A stretch of 64,000 nt of DNA from Lactarius indigo (Eukaryota > Basidiomycota > Agaricomycetes > Russulales > Russulaceae), in NCBI GenBank assembly GCA_025766275.1, contig JAFKAC010000038.1, positions 124,001 to 188,000 of the forward strand, written 5' to 3'. The notes beneath the pieces were generated by a model that was not told the origin of the DNA, ran no database searches, and was given only the letters and a program-made list of their open reading frames with translations. Positions 10,824-22,604 of the stretch are shown one piece after another. Made by a program: the position numbers and the translations under genes. Position 1 is the stretch's first letter. Each line of letters starts with the position of its first letter.

Positions 10824-12801
10824 ATGTCTGGTTCATCTTCCACCCCTGCTGCCGGTGCTGGTGCTCCTCCCAGCCCCACTGGTGGCTCTTCAGCACTTCC
10901 AGCTGTCTCTGGATCCACAGCTTCTGGGCGACTTTCCAATGCCCACACCACAAATTTGGTATGCCATCTGGCATCCACCTGACACAGTTTGATGGCACCG
11001 GCTGGAACGAATGGTCTGGCACCATTGAGGCCATCCTCATGCTGCATGAAGCTGAGGATGTGTTCCTCCTGGACACACCCCCATCTGGCATCACTGCCGA
11101 TGAGTGGGACTCAATCCAGCGTCATTCCAAGGCGTACCTCCGCCTTTACCTCAAGCCGGACGTCTACTTGCTTGTGGCAGATAACACTGCCTACCCCATG
11201 TTCAAACATAAATGGGCCAAGCTTCAGGATGTGTATGGAGGTGCTTCAGGCAGCACCACCATCTTCAATTTGTGGATCCAAATCACTCAAGCCCACCTCA
11301 ACAACTCCGCACCCATGGCCTCACAGTTGGCCAAGCTCAATGAGCTTAGGGTTGCCCTCTCCAATGCACAGATGGGTGTCACTGACACTCAATTCTGTCT
11401 CATTCTCCTCCACACACTGCTGCCCTCTTATGAGGTGTTGGCCTCTACCATCCTTGCCAGTGGGGCACCGTCCACACTCAAGCATGCTGAGATCATAGTG
11501 CACATAGTGTCAGAAGAAGCACGCCATGCTGGGCCCTCTGGCTCCTCCCTCAACAAGGTGGCCCCTGTCAAGTCGATGGGCAAGAAGGGCAAGAAGGACC
11601 ACTCCAGTCTAACTTGCCACTACTGCAACAAAAAGGGCCATATCAAGCCTGATTGCAGGAAGAGGAAGAAAGATGAGGCTGACGCAAAGGAGAAGGAGAA
11701 AGCAGGCAATAAGGCCGCCAATAGCCACATACTTGTACCTACCACTGCCTCCATTAAGGAGGTCGAAGAGCCCGCCATAGACTGGGCTTCTGAATCAATT
11801 GGTGTTGCCTTGTATGCTGCCTTGCGTGTGCATTGGATGATGGACAGTGGTGCTACACACCACATTACACCACATTGGTCTGACTTCAAGGACTACACCC
11901 CAACTAAAGGCACTGTATGCCTAGGGGATAAGTCCACCATAGACCAAGTGGGTGTCGGGTCTGTCATCTTTACAATGAGCCAGGGTATCCCTATCACCCT
12001 AAGTAATGTGCTACACCTACCACAGGTGGAGACACACTTCTTGTCGACGTGCGCCCTAGCACAAAAGGGTGCTGAGATTGCCTTTGACAGTGGCTCATTT
12101 AAAATATCTGTCAACCAAAAGTGTGTGGCCAAAGGCTACCTTGAAGACAACCTTTACTGGTTGGATGCAGCCAGCGTTGGCCTCAATGCCCACACAAAAT
12201 CAAGTGCTGCCACACTTGATATCTGGCATCAATGCATGGGACACATCTCCTCTGCAGCGCTGAAGACGCATGGTCCCTCTGCCACTACTGGTATGGACAT
12301 AGATAGCTCCACCATGGCCCACACAGTCTGCTGTGGGTGTGAGATGGGTAAATCCACTCGCCAACCCTTTTCTGTGTCCTCCACCAAAAGGACAACTCGT
12401 CAATTTGAGATTGTGCACAGTGACCTTGCCAGTCCTATGCAAACTCAATCCCTGCAAGGCTTGACATACACAGCCACCTTCATAGACGACCACACTAAGT
12501 TCACTGTGGTCCACTTCCTTAAGTTGAAGGACCAGTTTGCTAAGTCGCTGCAAATGTATTTGGCATGGGGTGAAACCCAGTCTGGCCATAAGTTGCATGC
12601 TCTGCACTCTGACCATGGTGGTGAATACATGTCAAGTGTCACGCAGGACATTCTTAAGCAGAAAGGGATAGAGCATCACCTCATGATGCCAGGTTCACCA
12701 CAGTTTAATGGGAAAGCCAAGCAGTTTAACCGCACCATTATGGATAAGGCAATGTCCATGCTTCACACAGCTGGCATGTCTAAAGGCTTCTGGGAGCATG
12801 C
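10824..12801 (+). pseudogene. Copia Gag-protease-integrase, first segment
   Basis: The start ATG at 10824 opens a Ser/Ala/Pro-rich N-terminus. A one-base frame change near 10960 then leads into a UBN2-type Gag domain. A CCHC knuckle (CHYCNKKGHIKPDC) follows near 11620, then a protease motif DSGATHHI near 11850. The pre-integrase HHCC region is near 12225-12360, and the integrase core has HSD and HSDHGGEY. The expected catalytic Glu in the NGxAE motif reads NGKAKQ, so Glu is replaced by Lys. The reading frame stops at the A4 insertion and resumes in frame at 23285. Confidence 0.85.
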
Positions 12802-13476
12802 TGTCACGAACCTATAAACCTGGTCATGACTCAAGGCGCTTAAAGACCGGCCCGATCCGGACCAGGCTTACATCATCAACTTCCTAAAGGGGAAATCCGA
12901 AATCGGAGTTTGAATTTCGCTCTCCGATGATCACATGATGTGTCACATGATTACTCTGTCTTTCCAAGTCACATGTGTACATGCACGTGTATCAATCAAC
13001 GAAGATAATCAACCAAGTCACAAGGAACATGTGTCCTGATCACGAGTTCCACAGTTGCTGCGGAATCACACCACTATGGCACAATATGGTGTCATTAACT
13101 GCAGCACAGTCATACCATGCTTATCCTTTATTCTGATTGGACAGTATTAATAACTTGTCTCTGGAATGTTCCAATCCGCAGTATTGCGCAGCACTCATGG
13201 ACAGGCCCTAAGCCTGCCCTAAATCTACACACAGACCATCCCCTGTAGTATATAAGCTAGTGCAATCTATCGGACAGTCCCTCAGACTGTCCACTTGTGA
13301 CATCTTCCCTCTCTTGCCTTGCAGCTCCTTCGAGTGCCCCACCTTGTGTGCGCCACTATTTCCCTCGAGCCAAGACACCTCCTCTTCATCCTCTTTGATG
13401 CTCTCTCCACCTCTACCTTGCCCGACGTCGTCTCCAGCCTTACCCCTCACTGTCGAGTGGCAGTGAGTTCATCACA
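12802..13476 (+). repeat. 5' LTR of A4
   Basis: 675 bp, TGTCACGAACC...GTTCATCACA. It has TATATAAG near 13250, followed by GGACAGTC-CCTCA-GACTGTCC. The predicted RNA start AGACTGTCCA lies about 35 nt after the TATA box. Confidence 0.95.
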
Positions 13477-13485
13477 CTTGGACAG

Positions 13486-14065
13486 TGTTACGTCCTAGCA
13501 GGGGCGTGGGTTCTAAAGGTTTCTAATCACACAAGTATCAAGCGAAGACTTCTGTTGTCTTATTGCTATGAAATACGAGTGGCGAAAGCGTGGCACAGGG
13601 TGCAACACTACTCTGTAATGTAGGACTCCTTGTCCGAAGTGTCTGACACTTCTCTACACTTGATCTTGCTAGTGCACAGAGTACAACAGGTGTGACGCGT
13701 TGATATAGTTCAACTGCAAAGACTTCGAAGTGTCCTGGTTAGGGACTGAGGTAGGGGATGCACAAGAAGAGGGGAATAAGGTGAGGTCACACCAAAGTAT
13801 GGAGGCAAGGTTGCTAGACTGCAAACGAAGCCAAGTCTGGCTTCCTACAGTCTATGGTACAGGTTTATATAGGACAGGGTTCCAAACAACATGAACACAA
13901 GTCCACACAATATCAAAGAGACTAAACGGAGTAAGCAGAAGTTCAGATCAAGAGAAACAGCACCACTGGTAAAAGTAGCTCCTTTGGTAACAATGTATAG
14001 TACAGAAGGGGAAAGGCAGGGTGGAGACATACTGTGGCTGAGGTCTGAAGCGTCGGATCATAACA
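13486..14065 (-). repeat. Solo LTR, family D, inserted in the A4 primer-binding site
   Basis: 580-bp family D LTR in reverse orientation with perfect duplication GACAG (13481-13485 and 14066-14070). It cuts the predicted A4 primer site TGGACAG|TCT, which is uninterrupted in A1. A4 could not have transposed by self-priming after this event. Confidence 0.94.
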
Positions 14066-14102
14066 GACAGTCTCTTTAATAGACTGACCTCGGGCTTCTC
14101 CA

Positions 14103-15359
14103 GTGGATTCAGACTACGACTTTTTGCAGTTTGGACATTGGGACAGAGATTCCTGCAGCTACCAGGAATACAATCATTTCCAGGGTAGCCCCCTCGACTC
14201 CATCTTTACTTGCTCCCCTGTTGCATCCACCTCTTGTCTCCCAGATCCCCCTTACATTCCTCTTCCCACTCCAAGCTTCTCCCCCCTGGTCATCCCTTCA
14301 CCCATCCTAGGAAGTTGGGAAGTCACCCCAGAGTTAGTTTACCCTGACCCCGAAACCACCCCTCGTCCCTCCCCTCATTCTGTCTCACCTAGCACCACAC
14401 AATTTTACGAAGAAGTGCTTGAGATAGTAGACCTCAACGGAAACATAGTTGAGCTCTCTCGCACTCCTTCCCCTGAACCACATGCCGAGTCTGTGCCCCC
14501 TGCTCGCCTCCCTACACCACGCCCCCCCCTTCCTTCTCACACAGCAACTACCCCCTGTGCCTCTCCTTCGTTACCTGTTGATACTCCTCCGCGCCCTCCT
14601 TCGCCCTTGCCTCCTCCAGTTGCCTCGCGCCCCCCCACCCCCAATTCCCCTATTAACTACAAGAGGGTAGCAGAACAGGCCCCTCCTGCCCCACACCCCA
14701 ACCAGGAGAATATCCCTCCTGCTGCCGCCGCTGCCTACCAAGCCCCCCCTTGTCTCCTTCACCAAGAAGAACATTCTCACCTCTACATCGCTGTCATCAC
14801 TCCTCAAGGAGAATCTTGGCAGCCCGCCTCTACTACACTTCAGGAACTGATCACTAAAGTTCCCCTTGCAACCACCCTCGCCAACTACCCCCCAGTCTTT
14901 CCTTCAGTTACCCCCTTTCATCTCCTTTCCCCTCATGTCTACACTCTTTTCCCCTGCATCGTTGACCCTACCCAACACCCCAACTTCCCTCCCCTATACA
15001 TCTGTTCCAAGGCCATCTACAACCTTCCATCTCCTGACACCCCCTTCAGAACTATTTGCTACGACTTCAGGGAAGGCTTGCAGCGTGTTTTCACCCCCCT
15101 CACTAACATTCATAGGGCCGGGTACATTGACTCTCTAGTTACTCTAGAGATCCAGGACTTTCTAGATGGAAGAATCGTGACTACATACAGACACTTACGC
15201 TTCGCTATCAACGGACAAATTTACACTTATCACCAGGGCTACTTTTTTGAGGACTTAGTTCGTGCCTCCCCTCACTTACTTGCTTACTGTCTTACCCCTC
15301 ATATCCCTGCGGACCCTTTTTCCTTCATTACTACTTATCCCGACTCCCAACCCCTCTAG
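14103..15359 (+). CDS. Family A ORF1: Met-free proline-rich protein (418 aa)
   Basis: An open frame of 418 codons without any methionine, beginning at GTG (14103) and ending TAG. Residues ~45-210 are Pro/Ser/Thr-rich and probably disordered. Residues ~230-410 are globular and nearly identical in A1. The only sense-strand ATGs within it are out of frame. In two of these three places (near 14480 and 15167) A1 has CG-containing sequence, so the ATG arose by CpG decay. No domain is recognised. It is the first gene of the element, followed by paired hairpins and ORF2. A Gag-accessory role is inferred from position only. Confidence 0.62.
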   Translation: MDSDYDFLQFGHWDRDSCSYQEYNHFQGSPLDSIFTCSPVASTSCLPDPPYIPLPTPSFSPLVIPSPILGSWEVTPELVYPDPETTPRPSPHSVSPSTTQFYEEVLEIVDLNGNIVELSRTPSPEPHAESVPPARLPTPRPPLPSHTATTPCASPSLPVDTPPRPPSPLPPPVASRPPTPNSPINYKRVAEQAPPAPHPNQENIPPAAAAAYQAPPCLLHQEEHSHLYIAVITPQGESWQPASTTLQELITKVPLATTLANYPPVFPSVTPFHLLSPHVYTLFPCIVDPTQHPNFPPLYICSKAIYNLPSPDTPFRTICYDFREGLQRVFTPLTNIHRAGYIDSLVTLEIQDFLDGRIVTTYRHLRFAINGQIYTYHQGYFFEDLVRASPHLLAYCLTPHIPADPFSFITTYPDSQPL

Positions 15360-15404
15360 AAGTCAGTAAGGGGGATGAACCTTTTCTTGAAGAAAAAATA
15401 AATT

Positions 15405-15499
15405 TGCCTTGATCACTTAAAACAAGTGTTTTAAGTCTCGATGCAAATAGCAAGTAAATTGTTACTATCTAAAGGTCTTAAACCGAGTGGTTTTAAGTG
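15405..15499 (+). promoter_or_regulatory. Inter-ORF paired hairpins leading to GTG of ORF2
   Basis: The AT-rich gap between ORF1 and ORF2 holds two inverted repeats: ACTTAAAAC-AAGT-GTTTTAAGT and CTTAAACC-GAGT-GGTTTTAAG. The second 3' arm ends directly at the GTG (15497) that opens ORF2. A1 and A3 keep both hairpins with changed stems and a conserved (A/G)AGT loop. Confidence 0.6.
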
Positions 15500-16537
15500 C
15501 CCCCAGAACAACTTACCAAAGCTCAGAGGCTAGCACTAGCCCAAGCCAACTTTGAATCCCACAGACAACGACAACTTGAACGATACTACCCCTCTACTGC
15601 CCTTGTTGACTTAACAGCTGTAAACAACGCTGACTCCTGGACCGACCCCCCCACTGTCCTTAACAAGTTCCACTATAGCTTCGACTTTGGAAGAATACTA
15701 AGCAAAGAAGGCTACGAAACTCTTATCAACTGCCTCCCTATCCTAGTAGACGATGCCCACGAACAACTCCTCTACTGGCACCTTTCAAGCGCCGTTACCG
15801 TTAACAATAGGCCAGCAGATCAATACCTAGTCTGGACCAAGAGCGACTTCCTCTGGATTATTCACATTCCCCCCTGAAGAGAACGACTTATCAGAAGCAT
15901 AGAAGCAGGGCGTACCAAACGATACATTAACCGGGTTCTCCTCAACTACAGAGAACTACAAATCAACTTTCAAGAACTCCAGGTGGTTAGAGTCGGTGAC
16001 TCCCCACCTCGACTTGTTATTGTTGAAGGAAAAGAGTTTTCCTACATCTTCAGCACTGGAGTTTGGGAAACAACACTCCCCAACCCAGACCAACCACCAG
16101 TAAACCCACAAACATTCCTCAAACCCCCCAGAGAACCTGACGACCCAGAACTAGTAGAACTCATACAGGCCAGAGGAGGAAGAGCTTCTGAACGACCACG
16201 GTCCATTGCTCTACTCGCTCGAATCGCAGAAGCAGGACCAGGCTTTGAACCCCTAGTCCCCTCAACCCCCAGCCCTGAATATTCCCCCCCACCTCCAGAT
16301 GAAGTCCCCTCTCCACAAGACAGTGACATCTCTCTCCATAACGGAGACACTGACAAAGAAGGAGCAACAATAGAGGACACTTGGAACAACCCAGTCAACA
16401 CCAGCCCTTGTTGGTGTTCAAACGAAGTCTGCACTTGTGGATTTAGACCAGCTACTCCCCCTACCCCTCCTAAAGTCGTATTGTGGGCTCCTGGACTTAA
16501 TTACTTACCATACCAAGGAAGTGTAGACGATTTTTAG
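15497..16537 (+). pseudogene. Family A ORF2 (346 codons, one TGA)
   Basis: Frame from GTG (15497) to TAG (16535-16537), broken only by a TGA at 15875 where CGA is the likely ancestor. It contains no methionine. The first ~125 residues are rich in Arg, Gln and aromatics. The middle has a compact Val/Trp region that recalls the N-terminal part of basidiomycete Ty3 Gag proteins. The end is Pro-rich with a CWC...CTC cysteine patch and terminates in a short conserved motif. Function unknown. A1 and A3 carry the same ORF. Confidence 0.58.
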
Positions 16538-16552
16538 AAATTTTGTCAGGAC

Positions 16553-16591
16553 CTACTTTTGCTGAAAAGTGTTAAGTCACAACTTTAAGTG
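16553..16591 (+). promoter_or_regulatory. Inter-ORF hairpins leading to GTG of ORF3
   Basis: The 51-bp gap between ORF2 and ORF3 holds ACTTTT-GCTG-AAAAGT and then TTAAGT-CACA-ACTTTAA. The second arm again runs into TTTAAGTG, whose GTG (16589) is in frame with Gag. A3 has the same elements (TTAAGTTGCAACTTTAAGTG). Confidence 0.55.
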
Positions 16592-18832
16592 AAAACCCAA
16601 GAAAATTATACCTGTGAAACATCAACCTGGAACCCATCACAAATTGGGCAATCACCCTGGCATCCACTCAATGCACTACAAGAAGGCGTCATCACCGTCC
16701 CCAAGTAGACACCCGCCCCCTTACCTCCACAAACACTACCCCAGTAATCCCAAGACAAGTGGCACGCACCCATCAATGAACCTCTAGCCGAATCCCCTAG
16801 CATTAACCAGTCCAGTCCAAACGAACCTGTTTTCCCTAGTATCCAAGACATCCCTAGACAACACACCACTAGTAGTGACGAAGCACAATACCTAGAAACC
16901 CAACCTAGAGAAATTTACTGTCACCTCCCTGAGGCAATCCTAGTAACCAAAAGCTTACCCACACGAACCCCCAGAGAACTCAATGTTTTCAAGCGCCACT
17001 GTACCCTCCTCTATCAAAACCGACACACCAACGAAACTTTGTTCTTCGCTCAACCACTCACTAGGGCAACAGAAATCACCACCAGTCCCTTATATTTCCA
17101 GGACTTCTTGTGGAGAAGTAAAACCATCCTGACCCATTTTGGTATTTGGGAAGAATACCATTGGATCCGCCGACAACAAAGGACCAACCACCCAGACCAT
17201 GCCATCTTACTCCCCACCTATAAGGTCTATTACCCTTGGAACATAGACAGTTGGACTGTCACCCGCCTGCAGAACTAGTGTATGAATACACAATGACCTC
17301 TCACACCAGAAGAAAAAGCCCACATCCCAGTATACTTCTTTGACCCCTATTTTTCCCTTACCGACAACCTTTACTTCGCCAAGTGGAAAGAAGAGGATAT
17401 ATCTAGCCCCATGGGAAAACACCCCTGGACAATAGTTGCTACCCAACATCAAATAGTTTTTCAGGACCTCAAAGAAGCCTTTCCAGGTATTGAAAAAGTT
17501 GAAAACGTAAACTACAACGCCCTACACACCACCTTCAAAGGAAAGAACGTCCGTTGGAACTTTTTAAACAAACAGTGGATCTACCTAAACAACAAACTGG
17601 TCCACTTCACCACACCCAGTGAATCCGACGATTCAAGAAGCGATACAGAAGAAGTATCACAAATCCTAGATACTACTACCAAGAAACTCTCCAATCTACT
17701 CTCCCAAGTAACCTCCCGACCCTCGACACCCCAGATTTCCCCTAGTACCTCCGGCCCAAGTTGCCTCCCTCCAACAGTTCCACCTCACCAACTTCCATCA
17801 CCACCCCTGACTGTTCAAGCCTCTTCCTCAGCACCCCCCTTATCCGTTCCCCCTGTACCTACTGCAATGGCAGCCCCTGCACCTGCAAAAATTTTAGGCG
17901 CAGCACCTGAGCCCTTTGATGGCAAGCCCAACAATGCTGAGGCCTTTTGGAACAATCTGGCCAATTAATTCCATCTAAACCAGGATATCTTTAACACCGA
18001 GGATAAAAAGATATCCACTGCCCTTACCTATTTCAAGGTTGGAACCCCAGCTGGAGAATGGGCCCAAGATAGGCAAAAGAAAGCCTTAAATCTGACCGGT
18101 GGTACAGCAATTACCTTTGGCACCTGGGCGCAGTTCAAAACCAACTTCAATGCACACTTCGTCCCTGGTCACACTGCCATGAAATCCACCAACAAAATGT
18201 ATTCTCTAAAGATGGGGACCCGACCTTTCAACGAATGGTTCCAAGAATGGTCAACCCATGCTACGCGAAGTGGTGCAAACAAACAAACCAAGATGTATGC
18301 TTTCCAACAAGCTATCCCAATGGCTTTAAACATGAAGCTGCTTGGCATATCCCCCATCCCTACCACCTTCGACACCCTTGTTGAGAAAGCAAGAGAATTT
18401 GATCGTGCATATCAAATTTATGCTGGCCATGCCATTAACCAGTTTAACAAGACCCATAAGCCCACCTCAGGACGAGCAGTCCTAGCAGAGGACAATAGTG
18501 TAAATGTCAACACCTCCTCGTCACGCACCACCAAGCCAAGAGCCAAACTTACCAAAGAAGAGCAAGAGTATCGCTTCAAGAATAAACTCTGCCTGTACTG
18601 TGGCAAACCAGGCCATGTACTCAAGGAATGCCATGCCAAGACAGCAGCCATGAAGGCCAAAGGAGGCCAATCCAACAACAACGCTAGGGCGCGCGGCGCC
18701 TTTGTTGGTGAACCAAGTCAGGAGGAAGCACCTGCTGACCACCCAGCAAACATAGGAGCAGTATATCGAGAAATACTCCCTTTTGACCCGGACGCACATC
18801 CGCATTCGGTGCCTATAAATGAGGATTTTTAG
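16589..18832 (+). pseudogene. Family A ORF3 / Gag polyprotein (degenerate)
   Basis: One frame of about 747 codons from GTG (16589) to TAG (18830-18832). Stops interrupt it near 16706, 16748, 17276, 17300 and 17966, mostly explained by C-to-T change. The first candidate AUG starts of a core Gag are 17411 and 17864. The retrotransposon Gag domain spans roughly 17880-18420. A CCHC knuckle (CLYCGKPGHVLKEC) lies near 18590, and the tail is acidic. Gag ends immediately after the heptamer GGATTTT. Pol follows in the -1 frame. Confidence 0.8.
18823..18829 (+). promoter_or_regulatory. Putative -1 frameshift heptamer (GGATTTT), family A
   Basis: G-GAT-TTT in the Gag frame, directly followed by the Gag stop TAG. 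Reading -1 from here enters an open frame leading to protease DSGAEG. It is of the same class as the G-GAU-UUA site of the mouse mammary tumour virus pro-pol junction (known). The identical heptamer occurs at the D1 junction. Confidence 0.65.
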
Positions 18833-21800
18833 GCTCTTCCATCGTAGCACTGTCGATTGGAAGTATTCGTGCCAGTAGCGTTGTACATGGCCTTTCCCAA
18901 CTAGAGACACTTGGAGCCGAGCATGTACCTGTAGAAACAATTCGGAATAGGAGAGCTCCTTCAATTGTTCTCAGAGTTACACTAGTAGGAAAGAAGTCTG
19001 GCAAGGAAATCAGTGCCCGTGCCCTGTTGGACAGTGGTGCGGAGGGCATCATTGTGGATGATGGGTTTGCACGAGCAAACAACCTAACAATGAGGACACT
19101 AATTAAACCCTTACCAGTTAGAAACGTGGATGGGTCTCCCAACAAGATGGGATCTGTTAGGTATACAACGATCCAAAGACTATGGATCAGAACTTCTGAC
19201 GATAACTACCACAACGAAACTGTGGAACTTTATGCAACCACTCTAGGGGAGCACGATATAATCTTAGGAACAGATTGGCTCCAAGCACATAACCCTGAAA
19301 TTGATTGGCATCAACCCAAAATAGCCTTCACAAGATGTCCAAGAACCTGCACCCTATCCTCCTCAGAAGTTGTTATCTCTTCAAAAATTCCCCAGACACG
19401 ACACACGACTATCAACATCCTCGAACTTGACACAAACCAAGAAACTTGCCTCCCCACAAACGATGAAATAGAACCTCTGGAACCTGCATTCATCAACGAT
19501 GCCTGCGAACCCTGGCTGTGGATCCACAGCTTTAGCAAGTATGACCACCTTGCCATCTGAGCAAAAGTAACTACAAGCACCAAGATAGCAGCACACACTG
19601 CACCTAAGCCTTCCACCGACCACATTCCAAGCCACTTCCAACAATATACTAAAGTATTCAGCGAAATTGCATCCCACCGACTACCCCAACATCAGCCCTG
19701 GGATCATGCAATTGATCTCAAACCAGGAGCCACTATGAAGAATTGTGGCATTTATTGACTTACACCAAAAGAATCTGATGCCCTCAAAGAGTATATTTCT
19801 GAACACCTAAAGAAAGGTTACATTTGACCATCTAAGTCACCCATGGCTTCCCCCTTCTTTTTCGTCGACAAGAAGGATGGCAAACTCCGACCTGTGCAAG
19901 ACTACCGTGCCCTCAATGATATAACCATTAAGAATGCAGCGCCCCTTCCCCTTATCCCTGAACTTATCGACAAACTCCATGGCACGTGCTACTTCACCAA
20001 GCTGGATATTCGCTGGGGTTACAACAATATCCACATTTGTGAAGGCGATGAATACAAGGCAGCCTTCAAAACATCCTTAGGACTTTTCGAACCTACAGTA
20101 ATGACTTTCAGTCTCTGTAATGCCCCTGCCACCTTCCAAACATTCATGAACCAAATCTTCGAATCCTTGATCGATGGGGGACATGTCGTGGTCTACCTCA
20201 ATGACATCCTAATCTTCACAGAAGATATCTCCTCCCTTACAGCATTGACGCACGATGTACTTCAATGGCTGGAACGCCATGACCTCTACCTGAAACCTGA
20301 AAAGTGCACCTTTGCACAAACATCAGTCGAATACCTCGGAATCATTATCTCCAATGGTCAAGTTTCTATGGACCCCGCTAAAGTTGCAGGCATTACCCAA
20401 TGGCCTACCCCACGCACTGTTAAACAAGTACAAGCCTTCCTAGGTTTTTGCAACTTCTACTGACAATTTATCAAAGACTATTCCACCATTGCCCGCCCCT
20501 TGTTTGACCTGACCAAGAAAGATGTTCCCTTTTCTTGGGATACCGCAGCAGAAAACGCTTTCTGCACCCTGATTAAATGCTTCACCGAGGCTCCTGTCCT
20601 TGCCCTGCCTGACCATTCCAAACCTTTCCACCTCATCACCGATGCAAGCGATTTTGCTACCAGTACCATTCTTGAACAACCTGATGCCTTGCAGCGTTGG
20701 CACCCCATCGCCTTCCTTTCCAAATTCCTCCTTCCTGCTGAACGTCACTACGAGATCTGCGACAAGGAACTTCTCGCCATCATCCATGCCTTGCATGCTT
20801 TCCGCCACTACCTGGAGGGGCGGGATGACGTTACTGAAATCTGGTCTGACCATGGCAACCTTGTCTATTTTACCACTAAGCAGAAGCTTTCTCGCTGTCA
20901 GGCCCGATGGGCCTTATTCCTCTCTTGCTTCCAGTTCATCATCATCCACAAACCTGGTACGCAAAATAAATCCGATGCACTGTCTCGGCGTCCAGATCAT
21001 AAAAAGGGGATAGTGGATGAAGATGAAAAGCGAGTACTCCTGGATACCAAATAGTTTTCCATCAACGCAGTACAAAGAACTGCAGTAACCATTCAAGGAG
21101 ATACCACCCTCTGACAGCGTATCAAAAACACCCAGACTTACGACAAGGAAGTCAGCATGGCCCTAGAGTCCCTCTTAAAAAATGGCCCTCGATCCCTAGC
21201 TAAAGGCCTGGAAGAGTGGAACTTAGAAGACGGCATTATCTTGTTCAAAGGACAAGTCTATGTTCCAAAAGATGACAACCTACAAAGAGATATTGTTAAA
21301 ACATACCACGACCACATCACCACAGGACATCCAGGGCGATGGAAGACCTATGAGTTAATATCCTGAGACTTCTGGTGGCCAGGCATATCAACCTTCATTA
21401 AAACCTACGTTGATGGTTGCACCACATGCCAAGCCACTAAAATCAAACCACGTACCCACGTACCCCTACAACCAAATGCAATACCTGAAGAAATATGGGG
21501 AACCATCACAATGGACTTCATCACTGACCTTCCCCTATCCCACAACTACGATTCACTATTTGTAGTGGTCAATCGACTCAGCAAAGCTATAGTCATTTCC
21601 CCTTGTAACAAAACCATCACTGCAGACAAAACAGCCCAACTCTACTTAGAAAATGTCTGGAGACGCACTGGCCTTCCTCGACAAGTCATATCCGACAGAG
21701 GCCCTCAATTTGCATCAAAGGTCATGCAAGAAATCTGGAACAAACTTGGAGTCAAATCCACACTATCTACAGCTTTCCACCCACAAACTGATGGAGAAAC

Positions 21801-22587
21801 TGAACAAGTTAACCAAGAACTTGAACAATACCTTTGTGTCTTCTGCAACTTCCAACAAGATAACTGGGTGGACCTAATTCCATTCATGGAATTTGCACAC
21901 AATTCCCGACAACATAGCACAACCCACAAATCACCCTTTGAGGTTTGGTATGGATACAAACCAGAGTTCATCCCCCCTACCCACTTCACCACCAAAATAC
22001 CTGCAGCCAAGGAAAGACTAAATGCACTAAATCAAATCCACTCCGAAGTTACCGCAGCCCTTAAGGTAGCAGCGGAAGTCATGAGAGGGTCAAAAACACC
22101 CACCCCCTCTCATGAATTCAAGACAGGCGATCTAGTCTGGCTGGAAGGGACCAACATCCATACTACCCACCCCAAGGCTAAGCTTGCCCCACGACGCCAC
22201 GGCCCCTTTAAGATCCTTTCCACCTGGGGAGTCAATTGCAAACTCCAACTTCCAAAGACATGGTGCATTCACCCAGTCTTCCACAACTCCTTGATATCCC
22301 CATACAAAGAAAACACTACACATGGCCCCAACTTCACCAGACCACCCCCTGAAATCATCCAAGGGGAAGACAAACACTATGAAGTTGAAAAAGTCCTGCA
22401 ATCCAAAGTATCACCTAACAAAAAGGGCATACTCTACTTGATCAAGTGGAAGGGGTACCCTGACTCTGAAAACTCCTGGCTCCCTTCCTCCCAAATGACC
22501 CATGCGCAAGACCTTGTTAGTCAATTTCACAAGGCCAACCCCAGTGCCCCCAAACCCAAGTTAACTAGTGCTAGTGGAATAGCATGA
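18830..22587 (+). pseudogene. Family A Pol (protease-RT-RNase H-integrase-chromodomain)
   Basis: Single -1 frame with aspartic protease DSGAEG near 19030, RT 19800-20460, RNase H 20610-21000, and integrase zinc finger and core 21290-21960. A chromodomain at about 22375-22490 ends the protein. Stops lie at 19558, ~19756, ~19826, 20461, ~21053, ~21112 and ~21364. Most are TGA at a position where related pols have CGA. The RT active site reads YLND, so a catalytic Asp is lost. Unlike C1 and D1, there is no long extension after the chromodomain. Confidence 0.9.
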
Positions 22588-22604
22588 CGTTAAAAAGGGG
22601 ATAC

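Noticed and set aside
17278..17300. Independent gene start at the short ORFs between 17039 and 17411
   Set aside because: They are in the same frame as Gag and separated only by C-to-T stops, so they are pieces of ORF3.
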